NCBI GenBank assembly: GCA_035557095.1
Contig: DATMEB010000031.1
Span: 1 to 12,982, forward strand
DNA: 12,982 nt
Reading direction: 5' to 3'
From: JALZDI01 sp035557095
GTDB taxonomy: Bacteria > Actinomycetota > Actinomycetes > Propionibacteriales > Nocardioidaceae
Below are positions 6,248-12,982 of this stretch, piece after piece; the first letter of the stretch is position 1, and each line of letters begins with the position of its first letter. The notes under the pieces were generated by a model, which worked only from the letters and a program-made list of their open reading frames with translations, had not been told where the DNA came from and did no database searches. The translations under genes were made by a program, and so were the position numbers.

Positions 6248-8499
6248 TGGCCGCTGTCGGAACACCAGTCACGCGGGTCGAGGGTCGCGCGAAGGTGACG
6301 GGCGCGACCCGCTACTCCGCCGAGGTCGCCTACCCTGACATCGCCCACCTTGCAATCGTCGGTGCGACGATACCCAGTGGCCGCATCGTCGCGATCGACA
6401 CCCAAGACGCGCTGATGGCGGAGGGCGTACTCGCGGTCCTCACCCATCAGGAGATGCCACGGATCGCCGCTCCGCCGCACCTGCTCCCGTCGCTGCTCGG
6501 CGGGGCTGCACCGGGCGAGAGCTTCTTCCCGATGCAGGACGAGACCGTGCACTACACGGGGCAGCCCGTCGCGCTCGTCGTCGCCGACTCGCACGAGCAG
6601 GCGCAGCACGCCGTGTCGCTGGTCGACGTCACCTACGACGCAGCGCCGTCGGTGACGACGATCGCTCAGGGGCGCAGCGCGGCTTACGAGGCTGAGCGCC
6701 TGTTCGGTGGGCTGATGCCGGGGCGCGCCGGGCGCGGCGATGTCGAGGCCGGCCTCGCGCAGGCGGATGTGCGGGTCGACGTGACGTGCAGTATGGCCGC
6801 GAACCATCACAACGCGTTGGAGGCCCCGTCCACGATCGCCTGTTGGGATGGCGACGGCATGCTGACCCTCCACGACTCGACGATGGGTGTCCGTGCCACT
6901 CAGCAGACGGTGGCTGCCTTGCTCGGCCTGCCGGTCTCCCACGTGCGTGTCCTCACGCAGGCGGTCGGCGGCGGGTTCGGGTCGAAGGCGATGGTGTGGC
7001 CGCATGTGACCCTGACCGCGATGGCCGCCCGGCACGTAGGTCGTCCGGTGAAGCTGATGCTCACCCGGCCGCAGATGTTCTCGGCAACGGGGCACCGCGA
7101 GCAACAGGAGCAACGTGTGGTGCTGGGCGCGACCCGGTCGGGCCGGCTGACCGCGATCCGGCACGAGAAGCTCTCCGTCACCTCGCCGTTCGACGACTGG
7201 GCCGAGCCGGCTACCGGTGTCTCCTCGCAGCTCTACGCGTGCGACAACTTCGAGGGTGTGCATCGCCTCATCAAAGGCAACACGATGACCCCGACGTTCA
7301 CCCGCGGCCCGGGCGAGACGGTCGGCATGTACGTCCTCGAGACCGCAATGGACGAGCTCGCGTATGAGCTCGGCGTCGACCCTGTCGATCTGCGTCTCCG
7401 CACTCGGGCACCGGTGGATCCCCAGGGTCACCCCTGGAGCAGTGATGGACTCGAGGAGTGTCTGAGGCTCGGCGCCGAGCGGTTCGGCTGGGCCGACCGG
7501 GATCCCGCGCCGCGTACGGCACGTGACGGCGACTGGCTGGTCGGCACGGGCATGGCGGTCGCGGCCTATCCCGTGGCGTTCTTCATGCCCCCGCAGCGGG
7601 CCCGGGCACGCGTCTACGCCGACGGCAGCGCCGTCGTGCAGACCTCGACGCAGGAGATCGGCACGGGCGTGCTGACGATGGCGACGCAGGTCGGCGCCGA
7701 CGCGCTCGGCGTCTCCCTGCACGCGATGGAGGTGCAGGCCGGCGACTCGGATCTGCCCAACAGCACGGCGGCGGTCGGATCGGCCGGAGCGGGGATGGTG
7801 AGCTCCGCTGTCCACGCCGCCGGAGCCGCACTGCGGTACCAGCTGGTGGCGACGGCGATCGCAGACGAGCAATCACCCCTGCACGGCCTCAGCCACGGGT
7901 CGGTCACGGTGGCTGCTGGCCGGATGACCTCGACCGAGCGGCGCGGGTCATCGGACAGCTACGTGGACGTTCTTGCTCGCAACCACATGTCCGACGCTGA
8001 GGCCATCGGGACGTGGCGTCCTCCGCCACTCGACACCCCGCACGGGCTGATGACGTTCGGCGCCCAGTTCGCCGAGGTCGCGGTCGATCCCGAGCTGGGC
8101 CTGGTGCGCGTCAGACGGCTGGCGGGGGCCTTCGCACCTGGGCGAGTGCTCAACCCGCTTCTCGCGCGCAGCCAGCTGATGGGCGGAATGCTCTGGGGCC
8201 TGGGCCAGGCGCTCCTCGAAGGCAATCACATGGACCCCCGGTTCGGACGCTGGAGCGCCAGCAACCTGGCGGAGTATCTCGTGCCCGTCAACGCCGACGC
8301 ACCGGACGTGACCATCGACTTCGTCGACACGCGCGACGACGTGGTGGGTCCGCTGGGCGCCAAGGGCGTCGGCGAGATCGGACAGGTCGGTGTGGCAGCG
8401 GCGATCACCAACGCCGTCTTCCACGCGACCGGCCGCCGGATCCGTCAGCTCCCCATCACTGCTGAGCTCGCCATGGCGGCCAGCACCGTCACTGTGTGA
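6247..8499 (+). CDS. Molybdopterin-binding catalytic subunit of a molybdenum hydroxylase (aldehyde oxidoreductase-like)
   Basis: The protein has 750 residues from the ATG at 6247, which overlaps the FAD gene stop as TGATG; a GTG one codon earlier is also possible. The start VTRVEGRAKVTGATRYSAE is the usual N-terminus of this family. Motifs seen are AVGGGFGSK (239-247), which contacts the cofactor, FTRGPGE (351-357) in the active-site loop, and KGVGEIGQ near the C-terminus with the catalytic Glu at about residue 710. That Glu is 41 residues from the end, which is where I recall Glu692 lying in 732-residue PaoC. The enzyme hydroxylates an aldehyde or N-heterocycle using water. The PaoC-like layout and the companion Cys-rich FAD subunit favour an aldehyde oxidoreductase with a cytosine-dinucleotide cofactor, but the substrate cannot be read from sequence. 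No export signal or assembly chaperone gene is visible. Confidence 0.92.
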   Translation: MAAVGTPVTRVEGRAKVTGATRYSAEVAYPDIAHLAIVGATIPSGRIVAIDTQDALMAEGVLAVLTHQEMPRIAAPPHLLPSLLGGAAPGESFFPMQDETVHYTGQPVALVVADSHEQAQHAVSLVDVTYDAAPSVTTIAQGRSAAYEAERLFGGLMPGRAGRGDVEAGLAQADVRVDVTCSMAANHHNALEAPSTIACWDGDGMLTLHDSTMGVRATQQTVAALLGLPVSHVRVLTQAVGGGFGSKAMVWPHVTLTAMAARHVGRPVKLMLTRPQMFSATGHREQQEQRVVLGATRSGRLTAIRHEKLSVTSPFDDWAEPATGVSSQLYACDNFEGVHRLIKGNTMTPTFTRGPGETVGMYVLETAMDELAYELGVDPVDLRLRTRAPVDPQGHPWSSDGLEECLRLGAERFGWADRDPAPRTARDGDWLVGTGMAVAAYPVAFFMPPQRARARVYADGSAVVQTSTQEIGTGVLTMATQVGADALGVSLHAMEVQAGDSDLPNSTAAVGSAGAGMVSSAVHAAGAALRYQLVATAIADEQSPLHGLSHGSVTVAAGRMTSTERRGSSDSYVDVLARNHMSDAEAIGTWRPPPLDTPHGLMTFGAQFAEVAVDPELGLVRVRRLAGAFAPGRVLNPLLARSQLMGGMLWGLGQALLEGNHMDPRFGRWSASNLAEYLVPVNADAPDVTIDFVDTRDDVVGPLGAKGVGEIGQVGVAAAITNAVFHATGRRIRQLPITAELAMAASTVTV

Positions 8500-8521
8500 G
8501 GAAACCGGGTCGCGGCAGGTG

Positions 8522-8537
8522 CGCGGAGCCGTCCGCG
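8522..8537. other. Weak inverted repeat in the convergent gap
   Basis: CGCGGA and TCCGCG form a 6-bp stem with a GCCG loop between the convergent stops at 8499 and 8571. There is no T-run on either strand. It may act as a shared stem for ending transcription, but the evidence is thin. Confidence 0.25.
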
Positions 8538-8570
8538 GCGCTGCAAACCGCGGCCAGGGCGACCGGGTGA

Positions 8571-11363
8571 CTACGGTTGCGCAGGATCGTCAGGCAGCGG
8601 AGGTCCTTGTGCCCCCCCGAGCGCGCGGCTCAGCTCGGTGCGCGAGGTGATGTCGGCCTTCATGAAGACCTTGCGCAGGTGGTACTCGACGGTGCGTGGG
8701 CTGAGGAACAAGCGGGTCCCGATCTCGGGGTTGGAGAACCCCTCGTTGGCCAGACGGGCGATCTGCGCCTCCCGGGTGGTGAGCTGGATGCCTGCGTCCC
8801 CCGTGCGCTTACGGACTTTTTCACCGGTGGCAAGGAGCTCGCGACGGGCCCGCTCGGCGAACGCTGCCGCTCCCATCTGGCGGAACATGGTGTGGGCCTG
8901 CCGGAGCTGGTCACGGGCCTCCGAGCGCCGCTTCTCGCGCCGCAGCCATTCGCCGTACAGGAGGTGCGCCCGAGCAGCGTGCACGCTGATGCGGGACCGG
9001 GTCAGGTGCTCGACGGCGTCACGGTACTTGGACTCCGCATCGTCGCTGTCGCTGACCAGTGCAGCGGAACGTGCTTCGATGCCTCGGGACCAGTGCGTGT
9101 CGCATGCGCGAGTGCACGAACGCAGCTGTTGCAGCGCAGCCGTTGCTGCCTCGAGGTCTCCGGATCGTGCCGACGCCTCCACCAGCTCCGTCAGCGACCA
9201 GGCACTCAGACCGAGATCGTCGAAGTCACATCCTGCCCGGGCGGCCGCCATGGCTTCGGGGTAGCGACCCAATGCGTTGTACAAGACGGCGGTCGCGTAG
9301 TCGATCAATGCGACGACCCTGCCCTCACCGCGCTCCGTCGCGGCTGGGAGGGCCTCCCGGACCATGTCCAGCACCTCGGCCTCATGTCCGCGCCAGGCTG
9401 CCAGAACCAGCGCCGTGTACATGAGCGGCGGAGCGCCAGTGGCCCGGGTGATCGCCTCGGCTTCTGAGATGAGCACGGCCGCCTCGGAGAACTCCCCGGC
9501 GTGCACGTGGACTCCCGCGCGATAGGTGTCCGCAATCGGGAGGATGGCCAGCGCACCCGCCTCGCGGGCCAGCCCGACGTCCCGAGTGGTGAGTGCGTGC
9601 CAGGAGTCGTCGTCCCAGATCGCTGCTGCGGCCCGGCAGGCCAGCGACGTACCGGGGAGATGTTCCTCGCGGCCTGCGTCGCTGTCCCGGTATGCCCAGA
9701 CCGCCTCTTGCAGTGGCCGCGCACCCGCAGCGGCGCCTTCGGTGAAGCGCACGACGAGCGCGTCCAGGAGAAGATCCAACGCTCGTGGCGGGTCGGGTGA
9801 GCCTGGTGCGTCCCGGGCGGCAGCCGCGACGTCTGCACCGACGCGGCCTCCACCGAGGCGGCCGACATACAGTGCGGCACCGAACGCATCCAGGTAGGTC
9901 TCACGGGACAGCTCGGGATCAACGCCGGCCAGTCGACGAGCGGCGTCGAGAAACAACGGGGGAGCCTCCACGCCGCGCTGCCGGGCGAGGGTCAGCTGCG
10001 CTCGCAGCCTGGACAGCAATGCCCGTTGCCGCGTGTCGAGCGGGCCCTCGTCGGCCAAGGCCACGAGCTCTTCGGCGGCGTCCAGTGCCCCCGAAGCGAA
10101 CTTGGCCTCGGCGGCGTCGATGGCACGCTCACACCGTCGGCTGGGATCGGAGGTCAGCTCGGTCGCACGTACGAGAAACGCGGCAGCGGCGGCGACGCCC
10201 CCGCGCGCCTGTGCACGACCCGCAGAACGTTCCAGCTCGTCAGCCACGGCGTCGTCTAGGCCTGCGACAGCCTTGGCGCGGTGCCAGGCACAACGGTCCG
10301 GGTCCACGTCCGGATCCGTCGCCGCCGCCAGCGCTCCATGCGCTGCGCGTCGCTCGGTCGGAGAGGCCATCCGATAGGCGGCTGAACGCACCAGTGGGTG
10401 GGCGAACCGCACCCGCGACCCGACCTCGAGGAACACTGCGATCTCGACGGCCGAAGTCGCTTCGTCCGCGATGCCGAGGTTCTCGGTGGCCCGGCTGAGG
10501 AGCGTGACATCGCCCACCGGCTCGGCCGCGGCAACCAGGAGCAGCTTCTGCAGGTGACCGGGCAGCATCTCCAGCCGACGAACGAACGTGGCCTCGAGCC
10601 GACTCTGCATCGGCAACGCACCGGGGACCTCGAAGCCCCCTGCGAGGCCCGCTTTCGATGTCGCTCTCGACAGCTCCAGGAGGGCGAGTGGATTGCCCCG
10701 CGCTTCCGCGATGATCCGGTCGCCGACCTGTGGGTCGAGTCGCCTCGGCAAGGTCGAAGCCAGCAAATGCCGGGCCGCGCGGTCCTCCAGTGGCTGCAGC
10801 ACCATCTCCGGCAGCCCAGGTAGTGCCGTCTCGTTGTGCAGCCCTCGCACGGCGAACACCACGGCGATCGGCTCAGCGAGAAGACGCCGAGTGACAAACG
10901 TCAGCGTCTGCACCGATGCCTGGTCGATCCACTGCATGTCGTCCACGAGACAGACAAGCGGTCGGTCCTCGGCGGCGAGCGCCAACAGGTTCAGTGTGGC
11001 CAAGGCCACCAGGAAGCGTTGGGGAGGCCCACCCCGCGACATCCCGAACGCAGAGTGCAGGGCTGTCTTCTGCGGCTCCGGCAACTGGTCGGCGAAGTCC
11101 AGCAGAGGCAGGCACAGCTGGTGGAGACTGGCGAAGGCCAGCTCCATCTCCGACTGGACACCCGTTATTCGAACGACTCGAAACCCCGAGGCCTGGGCTT
11201 CCAGGTGGTCCAGGAGCGCAGTCTTGCCGCTGCCGCTCTCACCGCGGACGAGCAGCACGGCGCTGTGGCCCGCACGTGGCGCATCCAGGACATCATCGAG
11301 AGCGCGAAGCTCACGGCCTCTGCCCACCAGGTCGGCGGGCCGACCCCGCTGAGCGACAGCCAT
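8571..11363 (-). CDS. LAL-type LuxR regulator: AAA/STAND ATPase with C-terminal helix-turn-helix (930 aa)
   Basis: The start is the ATG at 11361-11363 (MAVAQRGRPADLVGRGREL). A longer start would overlap the DUF2231 gene. The ribosome site is poor. The VGRGREL opening is typical of MalT/LAL regulators. Walker A is GESGSGKT (41-48) and Walker B is LVCLVDDMQW (136-145). A long helical, Ala/Arg-rich middle with repeat-like hairpins (TPR-like) spans about 380-840. The C-terminal LuxR helix-turn-helix has LTTREAQIARL, SNPEIG and LSPRTVEYHLRKVF at about 860-905. These proteins bind a ligand and ATP, then activate promoters. It is convergent with the Mo-hydroxylase operon, 71 bases apart, so it may or may not control it. 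The signal it senses is unknown. Confidence 0.92.
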   Translation of the reverse strand: MAVAQRGRPADLVGRGRELRALDDVLDAPRAGHSAVLLVRGESGSGKTALLDHLEAQASGFRVVRITGVQSEMELAFASLHQLCLPLLDFADQLPEPQKTALHSAFGMSRGGPPQRFLVALATLNLLALAAEDRPLVCLVDDMQWIDQASVQTLTFVTRRLLAEPIAVVFAVRGLHNETALPGLPEMVLQPLEDRAARHLLASTLPRRLDPQVGDRIIAEARGNPLALLELSRATSKAGLAGGFEVPGALPMQSRLEATFVRRLEMLPGHLQKLLLVAAAEPVGDVTLLSRATENLGIADEATSAVEIAVFLEVGSRVRFAHPLVRSAAYRMASPTERRAAHGALAAATDPDVDPDRCAWHRAKAVAGLDDAVADELERSAGRAQARGGVAAAAAFLVRATELTSDPSRRCERAIDAAEAKFASGALDAAEELVALADEGPLDTRQRALLSRLRAQLTLARQRGVEAPPLFLDAARRLAGVDPELSRETYLDAFGAALYVGRLGGGRVGADVAAAARDAPGSPDPPRALDLLLDALVVRFTEGAAAGARPLQEAVWAYRDSDAGREEHLPGTSLACRAAAAIWDDDSWHALTTRDVGLAREAGALAILPIADTYRAGVHVHAGEFSEAAVLISEAEAITRATGAPPLMYTALVLAAWRGHEAEVLDMVREALPAATERGEGRVVALIDYATAVLYNALGRYPEAMAAARAGCDFDDLGLSAWSLTELVEASARSGDLEAATAALQQLRSCTRACDTHWSRGIEARSAALVSDSDDAESKYRDAVEHLTRSRISVHAARAHLLYGEWLRREKRRSEARDQLRQAHTMFRQMGAAAFAERARRELLATGEKVRKRTGDAGIQLTTREAQIARLANEGFSNPEIGTRLFLSPRTVEYHLRKVFMKADITSRTELSRALGGAQGPPLPDDPAQP

Positions 11364-11448
11364 ATTCGAGGGTACGTCCGTATCCGAGGGGCTGTCAGCC
11401 GCTGTCGACTGGACCCCAAGGCCTCGCCCCGGCCAGGCGAAACGTGCG

Positions 11449-12033
11449 CTAATGTCCGGCCGCTGGAACCCCCAACGCCCCGTCGGCGTACGCGGAGTCG
11501 TGGCTCGCCACCTTGCGTGACTCGACGAGATGGCCGCCCAGGTAGGCGCCGGCTGCTGAGACGGCCGCTCCGGCAAGGGCGAGCCGGGCCCCGGTGCCGT
11601 GCCGGCCCCGTCGCCGGGCGAACCACGACGCAGCGTAGACGCCGATCGCGGCGGCGTTGGTCACCGCGTGGACGAGACCCACCCGTTTGTCGCGCGACCC
11701 GGCGGCGGACCACTCGGCCCAACCGGTCCAGGCCGTGGGACCGACGGCGAGCAGACCGGTGCCGATGAGCCGTTGGGAGGCGGCAGACGAGCCAGGGCCT
11801 CCGAGCAGGTCCAGCAGACTGGCGGAGGTCCAGGTGCCGAGTACCAGGTCGGTGAGGGCCGGGTGGATCGCATGGCCGAGCCACTCGCCGCGCAGCACCG
11901 ACCCGCGCGCCCCGGTGCCGAACAGGCTCCGGATCGACGGCTCCAGCGCACGGACCGGCCGGTCGAGCGCGCGTGCCTCCTCGAGCTTCAGAGTCCAGCG
12001 CACGATCTGGGGAGGCCGGTCGGTGCGGTTCAT
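11449..12033 (-). CDS. DUF2231-family membrane protein (194 aa)
   Basis: The ATG at 12031-12033 follows GAGGAG with a 4-base gap. The same frame stays open far upstream across the HxlR gene, but that part is shadow sequence. The protein has a charged N-terminal arm (about 45 residues), then GHAIHPALTDLVLGTW (53-68), which is typical of the family. Four hydrophobic segments lie at about 56-76, 88-106, 117-138 and 150-168, and the end of the last carries YLGGHLVESRKV. Proteins of this family are often linked to haem or Rieske redox partners, but no Rieske domain is fused here. The conserved His residues could hold a haem (inference). It lies between the HxlR and LuxR genes on the same strand, with gaps of 116 and 85 bases. 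Confidence 0.8.
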   Translation of the reverse strand: MNRTDRPPQIVRWTLKLEEARALDRPVRALEPSIRSLFGTGARGSVLRGEWLGHAIHPALTDLVLGTWTSASLLDLLGGPGSSAASQRLIGTGLLAVGPTAWTGWAEWSAAGSRDKRVGLVHAVTNAAAIGVYAASWFARRRGRHGTGARLALAGAAVSAAGAYLGGHLVESRKVASHDSAYADGALGVPAAGH

Positions 12034-12149
12034 CTCGCTCCTCGAAGGCATGCGCGTCGAGGACGTTCCCCGGCGTCTCGGACACACGTTGCCCCCCGAG
12101 ATCGGCGTGGTCAATGACGACGGCGCTCTGCTGTGCTGTGGGTAAGCGT

Positions 12150-12590
12150 TCAGGCGCGGATGTCGTACTCCTGGCGGTTTGCGAGCACCTTGTCCATGTT
12201 CGTTTCGGCCCACTGTTTGATGTCGCGCATCATCTGTTGGAGCGAGAGTCCGAGGTCGGTCAGCGCGTAGGTGACGGTGACCGGCACGGTGGGCGTGACG
12301 GTGCGGGTGATCAGGCCGTCGCGCTCGAGGGAGCGCAGCGTCTGCGTGAGCATCTTCTGGCTGACACCGGCCAGCCGGCGGGACAGCTCGGAGTAGCGCA
12401 TAGACCGCGGCTCGCCAACGCCGTCGCCCCTTGAGTCGCGCGGGCCCTCGTTGCCGAGCGCGGCCAACGTCAGCGCGACCCACTTGTCGGAGATCCGGTC
12501 GAGCAGCTGGCGGCTCGGGCAGCCCGCCAGGAACGCGTTGTAGTCCGCCTTCGCCTGGGCCCGCTTCTGTGCCGCCGTCATCGTCGGCAT
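12150..12590 (-). CDS. HxlR-family winged-helix regulator, likely redox or quinone sensing (QorR-like)
   Basis: The protein has 146 residues from the ATG at 12588-12590, with AAGGAG about 8 bases upstream. It has the HxlR signature: AGCPSRQLLDRISDKW with a single Cys24, then the winged helix MRYSELSRRLAGVSQKMLTQTLRSLERDGLI (about 64-94), then VTVTYALTDLGLSL with a C-terminal helix. Members are usually about 110-120 residues; here a Gly/Arg/Asp-rich insertion (about 46-62) sits before the recognition helices. Cys24 is at the position used by QorR/YodB-type regulators to sense diamide and quinones. The gene is divergent from a quinone oxidoreductase-like gene, as qorR is from qor2 in Corynebacterium glutamicum. 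It probably represses that gene and itself through the inverted repeats in the gap. Confidence 0.9.
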   Translation of the reverse strand: MPTMTAAQKRAQAKADYNAFLAGCPSRQLLDRISDKWVALTLAALGNEGPRDSRGDGVGEPRSMRYSELSRRLAGVSQKMLTQTLRSLERDGLITRTVTPTVPVTVTYALTDLGLSLQQMMRDIKQWAETNMDKVLANRQEYDIRA

Positions 12591-12617
12591 CGGCCGCTCC
12601 TTCCTCCGCGGGTGACC

Positions 12618-12641
12618 TACGCACCTCGAAGTGCGTACTTC
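12618..12641. promoter_or_regulatory. Candidate HxlR/QorR operator: two overlapping inverted repeats
   Basis: In the 119-base divergent gap, TACGCAC (12618-12624) and GTGCGTA (12631-12637) form a perfect 7-bp inverted repeat with a 6-base spacer. GAAGT (12628-12632) and ACTTC (12637-12641) form a second one that overlaps it. The TAC...GTA ends resemble the TAC/GTA dyads of HxlR-family operators. The repeats are seen; binding is inferred. Confidence 0.55.
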
Positions 12642-12709
12642 CTGTTGGAGAGTTACCCATCCAGAGTGGAGCAGAACAGCCGTCGAAGACAAGCAAACAG
12701 GAGCCAGCC

Positions 12710-12982
12710 ATGAGCACCCGCACCTTCCGCACCGCCGTTGTCCGTATCCCGGGCGGACCTGACTCGATCGAGATCATCGCCGTTCCCGTGGCCGACCCCG
12801 GGCCGGGCGAGGTCAGGGTGGGGATCGCCGCAGCGCCGGTCAACCCCGTCGACCTCGCGGTCGCGGACGGCCTCTTCCATGCCATGAAGCTGATCGACCA
12901 ACCGGAGCACACGGGTCTGGGCTGGGGCTTCGCCGGCACCGTAGCTGCCACCGGTCCCGGCGTCGACCTCGCCGTCGGCACC
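12710..12982 (+). CDS. NADPH:quinone oxidoreductase-like MDR protein, 3' end cut by window edge
   Basis: The frame is open for 91 codons from an ATG at 12710 to the right edge, so only the N-terminus is present. AGGAG lies about 6 bases before the start. The visible part is a GroES-like domain of the medium-chain dehydrogenase/reductase family: PGPGEVRVGIAAAPVNPVDLAVADG at about 28-52 (in it, the APVNPVD block is typical of quinone-oxidoreductase members), then GWGFAGTVAATGPGV near 70-84. No zinc-type GHE motif is seen at that place, which favours a zinc-free quinone reductase. It is divergent from the HxlR regulator, so it is probably induced by quinones or oxidants. The cofactor domain lies outside the window. 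Confidence 0.85.
   Translation, partial: MSTRTFRTAVVRIPGGPDSIEIIAVPVADPGPGEVRVGIAAAPVNPVDLAVADGLFHAMKLIDQPEHTGLGWGFAGTVAATGPGVDLAVGT

Noticed and set aside
5938..7872. 644-aa minus-strand ORF antisense to the Mo hydroxylase
   Set aside because: It is antisense to clear, motif-rich subunits; long antisense frames are expected with this base composition.
10588..11768. Overlapping plus-strand ORFs (254 and 310 aa) over the LuxR regulator
   Set aside because: They oppose the Walker A/B region of a well-supported gene and have shadow-like Arg/Ser/Pro content.
11449..12981. Single 510-aa minus-strand protein across the DUF2231 and HxlR genes
   Set aside because: The frame passes through HxlR out of its coding frame. 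The DUF2231 protein has its own ATG and GAGGAG at 12031-12033.

Overview
The window is high-GC DNA in which coding frames show strong G/C preference at the third codon position and many GTG starts. The gene families (a LAL-type LuxR regulator, HxlR next to a quinone oxidoreductase, DUF2231, Dps, a PaoABC-like molybdenum hydroxylase) fit an actinomycete, possibly Nocardioides-like. The genus is an inference, and I see no RNA gene, insertion sequence, CRISPR array or phage gene.

Left part (1-4600): a cluster of exported or small proteins of unknown function, plus Dps. On the minus strand, read from right to left, it holds: a 536-aa secreted protein with three copies of a beta-rich motif joined by acidic/proline linkers (1417-3027); a GC-rich hairpin; a broken paralogue of a helical protein (834-1319); a 69-aa small protein (495-704); and a signal-peptide protein that runs off the left edge (1-477). 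On the plus strand, starting from a divergent promoter region with direct repeats and palindromes, are the intact paralogue of the broken gene (3321-4094) and dps (4129-4599).

Middle part (4734-8499): a translationally coupled three-gene operon for a molybdenum hydroxylase, in the order [2Fe-2S] subunit, FAD subunit with a cysteine-rich loop, and Mo-cofactor subunit. It resembles the PaoABC/YagTSR aldehyde oxidoreductase layout but has no visible export signal and no maturation chaperone beside it. The operon converges on a large LAL-type LuxR regulator (8571-11363, minus).

Right part (11449-12982): a four-helix DUF2231 membrane protein and an HxlR regulator on the minus strand. The HxlR gene is divergent from an NADPH:quinone-oxidoreductase-like gene cut by the right edge. 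The spacer between them carries two overlapping inverted repeats that are good operator candidates, matching the known QorR/qor2 arrangement.

The least understood and most interesting part is the left cluster: a repeat-containing secreted protein flanked by two copies of an unrecognised helical exported family. One copy is broken in a way best explained by two compensating single-base indels in homopolymer runs.
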